DNA of 64,000 nucleotides from assembly GCA_036872755.1 (NCBI GenBank), contig JAVHNS010000013.1:868001-932000 (forward strand), given 5' to 3'. Position 1 is the first letter of the stretch. Every line of letters starts with the position of its first letter. Made by a program: the position numbers and the translations under genes. The stretch comes from Orbilia blumenaviensis (taxonomy: Eukaryota; Ascomycota; Orbiliomycetes; Orbiliales; Orbiliaceae). The notes beneath the pieces were generated by a model. It was not told the DNA's origin. It worked only from the letters and a program-made list of their open reading frames with translations, and ran no database searches. Below are positions 34,575 to 43,333 of the stretch, piece after piece.

Positions 34575-35117
34575 CTACCAATCTTTAAATGATGAAGTTT
34601 GGTCAGATGACAAAGCCTTGAAGTTACCGTGTTCGTCGATCTCCGTATCGAAGTATTCGGCGATATGTTGCAGATGGGTGTTAATCTGCTCATTAACTAC
34701 ATTGGCTGGGCCTTTTTGATTGGTAGAATCCTCCCACAGTCGCTCGAGCCGCCCGATCTCATAAGCACGCCAGTACTTCTTAGGGCTGTTGCTCGGGTAT
34801 AACATGCAATGATATCCATGGGCTCGATGGATCATGAATTTTTCATATTGGTCACGCGGCAAGCGTTTCAGGAGCCGCTTTATTTCCCGGGTCCACGGAC
34901 GCTGGATGTTTCGGAATTCATCCGTTCTCTCTGGACGGGTGGTCGATAAATTGACACTGATGCTAAGCTCCGGAGCTCGGGATTGATGTCGAAGCTTCCA
35001 TTTTCGAAGACTCTCATCGATCTTGTCGCCAAGACGAGCAGAGAGCCCAGGTTTGTAAATCGGGCAGGGCTCAGAGAAGGTGCCGTTGTCGCTTTCGGGG
35101 AGGGGTTTGTAGGACAT
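34575..35117 (-). CDS. Cluster gene C: PW-GY-P-AY-G domain protein
   Basis: Single-exon, 180 residues from ATG 35117. Domain at about residues 74-128 (nt 34898-34734): P74-W-x25-G-Y-x5-P-x9-A-Y-x2-G-x-L-E-R-x-W128. This is the cleanest copy, and it includes the RLP tripeptide also found in gene A. The region around it is basic and helical. The C-terminal 50 residues are acidic and polar. No signal peptide or transmembrane segment, and no known family. It lies between genes B and E on the same strand. Confidence 0.66.
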   Translation of the reverse strand: MSYKPLPESDNGTFSEPCPIYKPGLSARLGDKIDESLRKWKLRHQSRAPELSISVNLSTTRPERTDEFRNIQRPWTREIKRLLKRLPRDQYEKFMIHRAHGYHCMLYPSNSPKKYWRAYEIGRLERLWEDSTNQKGPANVVNEQINTHLQHIAEYFDTEIDEHGNFKALSSDQTSSFKDW

Positions 35118-36281
35118 GATGGATGCCAGGAAGGTGAGTATTGTCTCGGAATTCTAGAAGGGAATGAAGTTTGATGGTGAGATCATTCTGAACAGATCAG
35201 GTACGATGGCTTTTCCTCTATCTAGGCAATCAGAGCGTTCTGGGTTGTGTCCCAATTGAAGAGCAACCCGAGCAGGAGAGAAAAAACCGTCACTCCCTTC
35301 GCATATGTGTTCACGCCGCTGAGAACGGACGATGTTATCCGCCGGTGCCAACGCCTTTTATACAGTAAATTAAATATCAGGAATGCTTTTATTTGATTCA
35401 AGGTTGCAAAGGACTTCGAATTCCGCACCCAAGGAGGTAGATATGTCAGCTCTCTAGATTCGACTCTCGTTCCTTTGGACTGTTTGGCTCTCGCTAACTA
35501 CCTGACTATCCTAGAACTGCTTGAGCTGGAGTCGACAAATTTATCACAGCCACACAAGTAATCTAATTATCCTCTATTTTGCCAGAATAATTCTGACGGG
35601 AATGTCTTTCATACGATTCTGTAGTGGTAATAAGGTAATAGCCCCAATCCCTCTGCAATGTTGATATGCTAGACTCTATTCATGGCAGTGTTCCTTGAAT
35701 CAATTGTTGTATTTCTTGTGTTGGCCAGTAATCAATCAATCGATATATTATAGTACGGAGGCTTAATATTCCGGCTCTTAGGCAAGTGCAAGGGTAGCAC
35801 TATAGTTTAGACGGTGCTCAGGGGTGAGAGTGGCTTTTTAAGAGCAGAGCAAATTTTTTTAATTTAAAAATTCCCAAAATCTTTGGTATGAGATTAACTT
35901 CACCTCCAGTATATCTTTCCTCAACACGAATTATCTTCGATCTTTAATTGTGAAGTATTTAAATTGGTATTTTATACTACCATTAGGTATCCCTATATCT
36001 CTAGATTGTTAAATCTACGTACTGTTCCATCATTTTAGGTGCGATATCCTGTCTTAGGGCTTTTAATATCTAAATATCAAATATTTGCCAATGCGTATTA
36101 AAACTAGTAGAATATTCTTAGTATCTATGCATTACTTGTCACTCTAAGATGCATATGTCGACTCTGTTGTCAGCATGTTCAAATTTATTGCGTTACCTTT
36201 CTACCCACAACTTTGTGGGAATACTGAGAATTGAAAATCCTCTAGTTTTTTTTTTAAAAAAAAAGACTCTTACTTCAAGAA
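35118..36281. other. AT-rich intergenic region
   Basis: Promoter of gene C and 3' flank of gene E. Positions 35,840-36,120 are markedly AT-rich. The T10A9 palindrome listed next lies at the gene E end. Confidence 0.5.
36246..36264 (-). other. T10A9 palindrome just past gene E stop
   Basis: T10 followed directly by A9, self-complementary, lying 17-36 bases downstream of the gene E stop codon in its 3' UTR. It could act as a 3'-end efficiency element or simply be a mutational hotspot. Confidence 0.6.
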
Positions 36282-37772
36282 TCAATTATATGGGTTTTTC
36301 GACAACTGAATTTCTCCCTCGCCGTAGACATTTGGAATATGGCGAGTTTGTGCACTACCGAAAGGGTCTTTCCCGTATGGTTCGTTATTAATGTCATGAT
36401 CAGCAGTAGCACTCTGGCTATAGTGCTTAGAACCGCTATATGACTTAGGGGCAACCGCGGAGCCAGATTTGGAAGAGTGGCGGGACGAATGGACGCTTTC
36501 GAGAGCAGCGGATTGGGAAGCATGAGGAGAAATCGGGGCCTTGGTGGAACTATGGGATGAACTTTTCACAGAATACTGGGAAGGAGTTTTGCTAATGGAA
36601 TGGGAGGTTGGGTGAGCGGAAGCACGAGAGGGGGTGTGCACTGAGGAGTGGGGGGGTGCATGGGCAGAAGCGCGAGAGGATGTGTGCTCGGAAGTATGTG
36701 AGTATTCGTGAACGGAAGCACGAGAAGGGGTGTGCGCGGAGGGGTGTGAGGGCGTCTGAACAAAAGGGATGCGTGCGGGAGATTTAGAGAGTGCCGGCGC
36801 GTGCGTGAAATAGTTGTCTCGTACGGAAGAACGTGATGGGGTTTTGACAGAGGCATGGGAAACCTCGATAGAAACATGTGAGGGGGGGTGAGCGGAAGAA
36901 TGAGAGGGAATTCTGGCTGAGCCGTGGGAGGAGGTTGAGCTCTTAACAGAAACATGGGAGGGTGTCGAAACTTTGGCTTGGGTCCTCGAGCTTGATGACC
37001 CATGAGCCGATGGGGGCTTCCCGGAGGCACTGAATGCCGAAGGTTGGTCATAAACTGACGGCGCTCGACCTGCAGATTCAGTGCTATAGTTTTGGCCATA
37101 GTTTGCTGCTTCTCTACTTGAGTACTTTCCACTTAGGTGCCTATCAGAACTTGATGATACCCGACTGGCTGATTGTGAGCTGGAGGGCTGCTCGAAACCT
37201 GACAGAGCTCGCCCATGGCCAGATGGAGTCGAAGGTGGTACCCCTGTGCCCAAAACTTTTGAACTGATCGGAGATTGAGAGTGTGGTGTCCGTTTCCCCG
37301 AGCTCTTTGAGCTATGAACACTGGAAATCTTCTCCTTCCCACTTGTTGAGTGTGATGAGCTGGAAATACTTTGGCTGGAAGACTTGTCTCTGGTTGATTT
37401 CCCCGATTGAGAGCTGTAGCTTTCTTTGATGGGTGAAAGCTTAGAAGACGTTAAACGTGAGCTCGAGCTGCTAGCCTTCCTTTCAGTCTTCTCTTCTAGG
37501 TGGATTCGTCTGATATCATTGTTTAGTTCCTCGAGTCTATCAACACTCTGTCGGATCTCCGCTATGGTTTCTTGGCTGAATGGTGCTCTGCCCGCACCTC
37601 TTCTATCGGCTATAACCAACTTTGAGGGGCTATTGACTCGATACATGTCCTCGATCTCACGTATCTTGGAGGAACGGGGTGATTTCGAACCATTGCTTGG
37701 CTTTTTAGAAGATTTATGGGGGGTGGTGTAGTTACCGGTAGGGATATCGATGTCTATCGTAACTTTCGGCAT
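36282..37772 (-). CDS. Cluster gene E: Ser/His-repeat low-complexity protein
   Basis: Single-exon, 496 residues from ATG 37772 (MPKVTIDIDIP); the frame continues upstream only to TTG. Residues 1-100 contain a short charged helical segment (IAEIRQSVDRLEELNNDIRRIHLEE) of coiled-coil type. From about residue 110 to 440 the protein is Ser-rich, and between about 290 and 420 it consists of degenerate repeats of the type P-S-H/R-x-S-[AV]-H-x-P. The end returns to mixed sequence. It lacks the domain shared by genes A-D although it is embedded among them on the same strand. No signal peptide. Function unknown; many phosphorylatable Ser/Thr-Pro sites. Confidence 0.65.
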   Translation of the reverse strand: MPKVTIDIDIPTGNYTTPHKSSKKPSNGSKSPRSSKIREIEDMYRVNSPSKLVIADRRGAGRAPFSQETIAEIRQSVDRLEELNNDIRRIHLEEKTERKASSSSSRLTSSKLSPIKESYSSQSGKSTRDKSSSQSISSSSHSTSGKEKISSVHSSKSSGKRTPHSQSPISSKVLGTGVPPSTPSGHGRALSGFEQPSSSQSASRVSSSSDRHLSGKYSSREAANYGQNYSTESAGRAPSVYDQPSAFSASGKPPSAHGSSSSRTQAKVSTPSHVSVKSSTSSHGSARIPSHSSAHPPSHVSIEVSHASVKTPSRSSVRDNYFTHAPALSKSPARIPFVQTPSHPSAHTPSRASVHEYSHTSEHTSSRASAHAPPHSSVHTPSRASAHPTSHSISKTPSQYSVKSSSHSSTKAPISPHASQSAALESVHSSRHSSKSGSAVAPKSYSGSKHYSQSATADHDINNEPYGKDPFGSAQTRHIPNVYGEGEIQLSKNPYN

Positions 37773-38474
37773 GTTATATACTTGGCGCAATGTTGACTGT
37801 GTAAGAATTTTGCTCTATGTGTTTGAGGTAGTATTTTTGGAAGTCTCTGCGTGACCGATGCTATATATATCTGCAGATTTGTGTTTTCAACCTTATTCCA
37901 GATGATTACGGAGGGATTTTGATATAATGGAAAGGGTTCAAAGAACGAGATGCGGACATATAAGAAGGAGGATGCTTATCCAAAGCCGTATATAATAGGA
38001 GGTATCTACCTAGTTAACTAGTCTGGCACAGTTGTAGTACACCTGCAGACCTGCCCCGAGCAAAGCACGATAAGACCTTTTAATTTTTCTACCCTTTAAA
38101 ATGCGCACTAGAAACAATTTGGCCTATATAGTCGTGGGTGCTGTTAGACGAGGTATTGGCTTTCATCCTCAAGGTCTTGGGGATATATCTTTCCAAGTTC
38201 CCAGCTAGCTAAAGATATATTTTGTTGCGGAGTTAAATTTGAATGCCGGCTGCCCCTGTAGTTCCAGAATGAGATAGGTATGCTAAAAGAACGAATCAAG
38301 TCAGACTGTCCCACAGGCATAATTAAAATACGGCCGTGCACTTTAAAAGGACCTTTAGTACATCTTACGGTAGTAGATACCTATGTATGCATCAAGATAT
38401 ACTGATCCTTAGTCGAGACTAGTTTACGAGAGCATATATGACATCTATATCCATGAGATCTTACCGCACTCTCG
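37773..38474. other. Intergenic, nothing recognised
   Basis: Gene E promoter and gene D 3' flank. A 65-codon minus-strand frame at 38341-38144 has a faint resemblance to the cluster domain, but the spacing does not fit. Confidence 0.45.
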
Positions 38475-39026
38475 TCAATTTCTGCTTTCAACTCTCCCCT
38501 TTCTACCCTCAATTTTTTCATGTACAGTATTGTATGACTGCAACTGAAGGCGTCGATATTGGCACCACGCTTTACGTTCCAGACAGCCATACCTATAGGC
38601 CATCTTCATAAGATTGGGTGTGTCCTCGGGAATCTGCAACGTGTGACCACCCGCTTGTTCAAAATACCGAAACAGATTTTTCCATTCGCCGCGTATGTTT
38701 TGGAAGATTTCCTTTTTCTTATCCGCCCAGGGTAGTCTTTCGCCCAATTTAGTGTAGTGATAATCAGCATACATCGAAAGGTCAGTATCAAAGCCGGGGT
38801 CATTCAGGTATTCGAGGTCGCGGGAATTGATACTACGAAGTATAGCCTCCCGCCAGTAGAGATGCCGAGGCATGAATTCATCGAACGGAATCGCTTTGGG
38901 CTCCAAGATCTCCGTGGTATTGTCCCCCGGGATATCTGGACTAGGACTCCGTTCCATTGGGAAATTAACTGTTTGATGTGAAAAGTCTATTAATTTGGAG
39001 TGTACAGCTGCAGCTGGGGAAGACAT
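38475..39026 (-). CDS. Cluster gene D: PW-GG-P-AY-G domain protein
   Basis: Single-exon, 183 residues from ATG 39026 (MSSPAAAVHS); the codon before it is GTG. Domain at about residues 99-154 (nt 38732-38565): P99-W-x25-G-G-x5-P-x9-A-Y-x2-G-x-L-E-R-x2-W154. It differs from the other copies in having G-G in place of G-Y and one extra residue before the last Trp. The N-terminus is Ser/Pro-rich and the middle acidic-aromatic (YLNDPGFDTDLSMYADYHY). The C-terminus is basic. It is the most upstream member of the same-strand block. No known family. Confidence 0.66.
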   Translation of the reverse strand: MSSPAAAVHSKLIDFSHQTVNFPMERSPSPDIPGDNTTEILEPKAIPFDEFMPRHLYWREAILRSINSRDLEYLNDPGFDTDLSMYADYHYTKLGERLPWADKKKEIFQNIRGEWKNLFRYFEQAGGHTLQIPEDTPNLMKMAYRYGCLERKAWCQYRRLQLQSYNTVHEKIEGRKGRVESRN

Positions 39027-40499
39027 CACCAGATGATAAAGCTGCGAGACACTTGTTTCCGGTCCTGTATCTGGCTCCGGCTTTTCTTTTTTTTTTTTTT
39101 TTTGGGGGGGGTTGCCTTTTGAAGAGAGATAATGATACCATTTAAGTATTTTTTTATTTTTTTATTACGTCTGCGAAACTTCAGCTTGCAACGTTTGCAT
39201 CAAATCGCTTCAAACTTGCGTGTGCTTTTTGACAGAGGGATCTAGGCAAGAAAGGAAGTCGAGGGTGATTAATCCTTAGTTAGGAGAAATTGAGATGTTG
39301 AACGAAGATGTCGGGTCGTTATAGAGGCAAATAAGCCTTCAGAATTCCCTTGACGTGTCACAGCTAAGATACTGGCATGGCCATTCGAGACCGATTCGCA
39401 TACGGTAGCCAGATAATGAAACCGAGCGAACCAAAGACATTCTCCGGATATATCTAAGGCACCTATGGCTAATTCTGTTTCACAGACCCCCACACGATCA
39501 GGGCGTTGCGGCAAGCAATTGTAATTGGTAGGGTTGCCGTACGTGTGAGGAGCGAAATCAAATTTAATGGCTATTGACTAAAACGTCTTCGGTATACAGG
39601 CTAACTAGTCCCCCGACCATATGCATTATGAAATTTATTCATTCATCCCACGTAACTTTCCTGCGTCCGTGGCGGTCTGTCTGAAGTGTATACAGTACGT
39701 CTCTTGGAAGGTTCAGAAGCGCTGCATTTCGAGTAACACACGTGCACACCATTAAGTGCTTATATACCTATATACTAGGTATTGCTTTGGGAAAATTAAT
39801 TTCATAAATTTGACTGCAGGATACTTTCCAAAGGTCTGGAGTATATATTCAGAAGCTTTTCGAAAAACCGAAATCACTTTTGTAATATGATATCAGTTCC
39901 TTCGAATAGTCAAAATGGATTCTGGAGAGGAGAGCGAGCAACATAGACTAACCGTTTCGAAGATCCCTGTCAGGCCAAAAAGAGTAATCCCTCCCAAAGG
40001 GGTTTGGTACTCGGGCAGGTAGCTGTTATGGGAGTAACTGAGAATTTTGGCCGGAGGCCTTTCTACGTCCTTGATATTTCAAGTCTCCGCAGCTCCTTTT
40101 TACTCTTCTTGATCACGTATACATAAAAATGATTTATAAACTTGTTTGAAATTGACTTGGTATAGCCTCGAATCTAGGATTTGTTAACAGAAACTATCCA
40201 TGGGTGAAGGCTAGCGAGTAGGAGCAATCGATACCATTGCATTTAAAAGTTAATTAGGTTAGGTAATTAGCGGGCAGATTTTTGGATATAATACAAGATT
40301 TCTAGTCGCGAAGTTAGAGTTTTTTTTTTTTTTTACCAAAAACACCTGCCTGCTCTATAACAGCAAAACGCTAATCCGCGCAGCGAGAAGGTCGGCATCA
40401 ACATCAACATCAACATCATGCGTCAAACCCGCAAGCTCCACCCACAAATTACCAGGCTCACCACCACATCTCGCCGAAATCGCTCTTCAAAACTCCGCA
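39027..40499. other. Divergent intergenic region
   Basis: Shared upstream region of gene D (-) and the poly-Glu gene (+). Contains a T17G8 tract, listed separately, and a long T run at about 40,320-40,334. An ATG at 40418 opens a 61-codon upstream ORF that overlaps the start at 40500 in another frame. Confidence 0.5.
39087..39111. repeat. T17G8 compound homopolymer
   Basis: T17 (39087-39103) joined directly to G8 (39104-39111), in the gene D upstream region. A T10G9 tract of the same design lies at 53398-53416 inside an intron. Confidence 0.85.
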
Positions 40500-41390
40500 A
40501 TGCCGCCAGGTTTCATTTCCAAATGCTCCGATCTATACACTGCTATCACTACGTCGGATACGTTTATCCAAGCTTTCTCGAAGTACTACTATTTGCCGGA
40601 TGACGAGACGCTCAAACTCCCCTCTACCTTCTTCATAGCAGACGTAATTGGCTCCAGCGGAAGCAGAATATGTTCACGTATTTTTCACTACAACGAGTCT
40701 GATCCGGAGAGCCTTGAGAGGGAGCTAACGAGGGCCCACATGGCTGGATGTAAGTCTAGTCTAGACTACCATTCTATACCGATTTATTATCACGTTAGCT
40801 AACTTCGTGTAGTAGTCGTCTGGGATAATAACCGATATGAAATAGGAACATTATATCTTATAGGATACGACGATATGAAATCGCTTCGTGTGAAACCTCG
40901 CACTCAAACCAGCGCGGTCTATCCGGCAAGTCTGTCACATCTCGCGAAATTGTATGTTGGAGGAGAGGAATTACGAAAGGGTGTTCGACCGCACAGAATA
41001 TTTGTAGAGCTTGAACAGGCCCACGAGGCAGAGCTAGGTGCATCATATCTTAAGGTTGGCAGCAACTTGGTAACGCCTGCCGGATGGCATACTGGGGAGG
41101 AAGAGGAAGAAGAAGGTGAAGAAGAAGAAGAAGAAGAAGAAGAAGAAGAAGAAGAAGAAGAAGAAGAAGAAGAAGAAGAAGAAGAAGAAGAAGAAGAAGA
41201 AGAAGAAGAAGAAGAAGAAGAAGAAGAAGAAGAAGAAGAAGAAGAAGAAGAAGAAGAAGAAGAAGAAGAAGAAGAAGAAAAGTGGGACGAGGAAGAGGAA
41301 GAAGAAGAGATCATTTATGAAGAAGGGAGGGAAGCAGTAACTATAGACGGTCTCAGGAAGCGCACCGCTTTCAAACCCGCAGGAGACTGA
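40500..41390 (+). CDS. Poly-glutamate protein with (GAA)54, unknown function
   Basis: Two exons, 40500-40749 and 40816-41390 (825 nt, 274 residues). The intron is 66 nt with GTAAGT donor, GCTAAC branch site and TAG acceptor at 40813-40815. The other nearby acceptors were rejected: those at 40860s or 40840s would create an in-frame TGA at the junction, whereas this one opens a continuous exon (FVWDNNRYEIGTLYLIGYDD). The N-terminal 190 residues look globular (STFFIADVIGS; PASLSHLAKLYVGGEEL). From about residue 187 there is a Glu tract including 54 uninterrupted GAA codons, then a short acidic tail. No family recognised. The start at 40500 has a fair context, but an upstream ATG (40418) lies in another frame, so the 5' end is uncertain. 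Confidence 0.6.
41118..41279 (+). repeat. (GAA)54 microsatellite in coding sequence
   Basis: Perfect run of 54 GAA triplets, flanked by imperfect GAA/GAG codons (about 41,100-41,310). Read as Glu in the supported frame. Other frames give poly-Lys or poly-Arg, and the other strand poly-Ser/Phe/Leu; these are shadows. Confidence 0.95.
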
Positions 41391-42077
41391 AAATGCCTAA
41401 CCTAGAACCATTCCCTGTACGTACCTACCTAATTAGGATACGGTGGCAAATCATACAAGAGCCGTGAAGATTTGTCTGCAGTGGGAACCACTGTCGTTTA
41501 ACGTTTGTTTGTGGTGATTTGATTCTGTCTCCATGACATAAGGTAGGTTAGGAGGTATATACATGTTCACTATGCGTCTACAATCACAAGAGGATTTCTA
41601 GCTACCTAGGTTACCTAGGTACCGACTTCGTAGCGATTAATTAAGCCTTGGATCCATCCTCTGACTAGAGCAACGGCGGAGCAAGCACCTTCAGTTACTG
41701 TAATTCGGTGAATAATAGAGTGTGATGTGCATGTGTAGATCTCTACAAGCCTAGGGGGCCAATATTTGGTCTCGTAAATAAGCCTCGACGAAGCAGAACA
41801 CGCCATTCAAAACCTTCTCCCACCACCTCCATCATCGCCCTCATCACTATTCCCATTATCGCTATCTCCACCGATTGAGCATCACCATTATCACTACCCC
41901 CAAGAGCGCCATTATTGCTCCCACCATCATCGCCACTATCACCATCAATGGCACCCAAATCCCGTGTTATCGACAAAAGAGGGGGGAAGGGGAAGAGCAG
42001 AAGGAAGAGGGAATATCCACTCTTCATTAGCATCCGGGGCAGACCAATTGCCACTCCATCAGGCTTCCCCTTCCTAG
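41391..42077. other. Intergenic; possible 5' part of the next gene
   Basis: Includes a cluster of CCTAGGT half-palindromes at about 41,600-41,625. Positions 41,775-42,077 are open in the same frame as the following exon on the plus strand, but of low-complexity His/Pro/Ser sequence ending in TAG. The first exon of the next gene may lie here but I cannot define it. Confidence 0.35.
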
Positions 42078-42641
42078 GCTTCCCTAGACACCCTTCTCCT
42101 CCCCGGACAAGCCGAGCTCTCTCTTCAAGTGCAGCTTGTGTACTCGCACTTTTGGCTCGCCAGGCCACTCAAACGGTGGCGCCCACTCGTGACCACCGTC
42201 CCCAGGCTCATACACACCACGACCGACGAAGCCTACCTTAAACTTATTCGAGACCGTCAAAACAAGTTCTTTAACTTGTTTTATCGAATAGATGCCGTGA
42301 TATTACTTCTACGTGTAAGATTCCTAGCTACCCAAGTTTCTATGTTGCTAGAGCCAGTCAGTTAATGTGAATTCGATGGAAAGGATGAAGAACGGGTAAC
42401 CCGGTTATCAACAGCTAGCCATACCAGCAATATCGATAGACGGTGGAACGAATCAAACCGTCTCTTCCTCGAAGTCACTCCCACAATATATTTGTGGCTC
42501 GTTTTCGTCGGACTTTCCGTCCTCATAGCTTCGATTGTAAAAATTAAGGTCGATGGCAGGGTCGGCGAATATATCTTCGCCACCCTCAGTGGCATGGTGA
42601 CGCTGTTGGACTCCATGTGGAGTACAACAATCAAGGTCTAA
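42078..42641 (+). CDS. Spliced membrane-protein gene, 5' end unresolved
   Basis: Two stretches read as protein in one frame: about 42078-42314 and 42384-42641 (stop TAA 42639-42641), joined by a 69-nt intron with a GTAAGA donor and AAAG acceptor, phase 0 on both sides. The first contains YSHFWLARPLKRW and TDEAYLKLIRDRQNKFFNLF. The second has a charged segment followed by a clear transmembrane helix (IYLWLVFVGLSVLIASIVKI) and a short amphipathic tail. Neither exon has an in-frame ATG near its start, so at least one 5' exon is missing; an ATG at 41948 in another frame could supply it through a short intron, but I cannot prove the join. Unknown family. Amino-acid composition, a membrane helix and matched splice phases are the only support. 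Confidence 0.42.
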
Positions 42642-43333
42642 AGGGTAGGGGAGAGTGAGGGAATCGTTTCTTCTTTTCTTTTCGTCGCATTCTTTTTCGT
42701 CATGATCTTCTTTTGCTTATTCCGCTTCTCATTCTTCTACTTCTCCTTTTCCTTTTTCTTTATTTACTTCTTCTTTTTCGTCGTTGCCTTTATTGTTGTC
42801 GTCTTCTTTCTATATATAAAGGAGAGGAAGGGGCCCCAATCAATCATCATAAATAAACACGATTTTATCTAGGAAACGCAATTGCGAGCTTAGAGCCTGA
42901 AAGCGCTCATATTAAAGGTATATATGCATGCGCGGCTGATGAGCCCAAATTGGAAGTATGATCTGATCACGTGATGTTATCCGACACTACCGCGCGTGTA
43001 ATACGTTGTGGGAAGAGGGTTTGGCTGCCCTAAAACAACACACCTGCTCTAGCTCACAAAAATTTCTTGAAGACAACCTAACAAGGGTCTGGCCGTAGAC
43101 ATCTCTATCATCACCAGCATCATCATCACGGGCAACCCCATCCCTCTTCCGACTACGGTACGATAGCCCCCCCTAATTGCTGCTACAAAGCCCGGACTGC
43201 ATTCTACCCGACATCATTTTCGCTCGAAAACGACAAATTGAAGGGATAACTTGAGGCTGACTTGGAGACCTTTTCTTTGCGGAAACAACAGAATCCCACC
43301 TTTGTCAATATATTCGACAACAAATAGCCCAAT
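42642..43333. promoter_or_regulatory. RACK1/cpc2 promoter and leader
   Basis: Pyrimidine-rich block at about 42,660-42,810 (TTCTTCTTTTC type) followed by a strong TATATAAA at 42813-42820. This arrangement is typical of highly expressed fungal ribosomal-protein-class genes. About 500 bases of leader precede the ATG at 43334, which may include an unspliced or spliced 5' UTR. Confidence 0.5.

Noticed and set aside
38144..38341. Possible fifth, degenerate copy of the cluster domain (LTPQQNISLASWELGKI)
   Set aside because: Spacing is P-x6-A-x4-G instead of P-x9-A-x3-G, and no Trp or Gly anchors match.
40919..41340. Poly-Lys (+) and poly-Ser (-) frames over the GAA repeat
   Set aside because: Shadow frames of the microsatellite; only the Glu frame continues into a spliced upstream exon.
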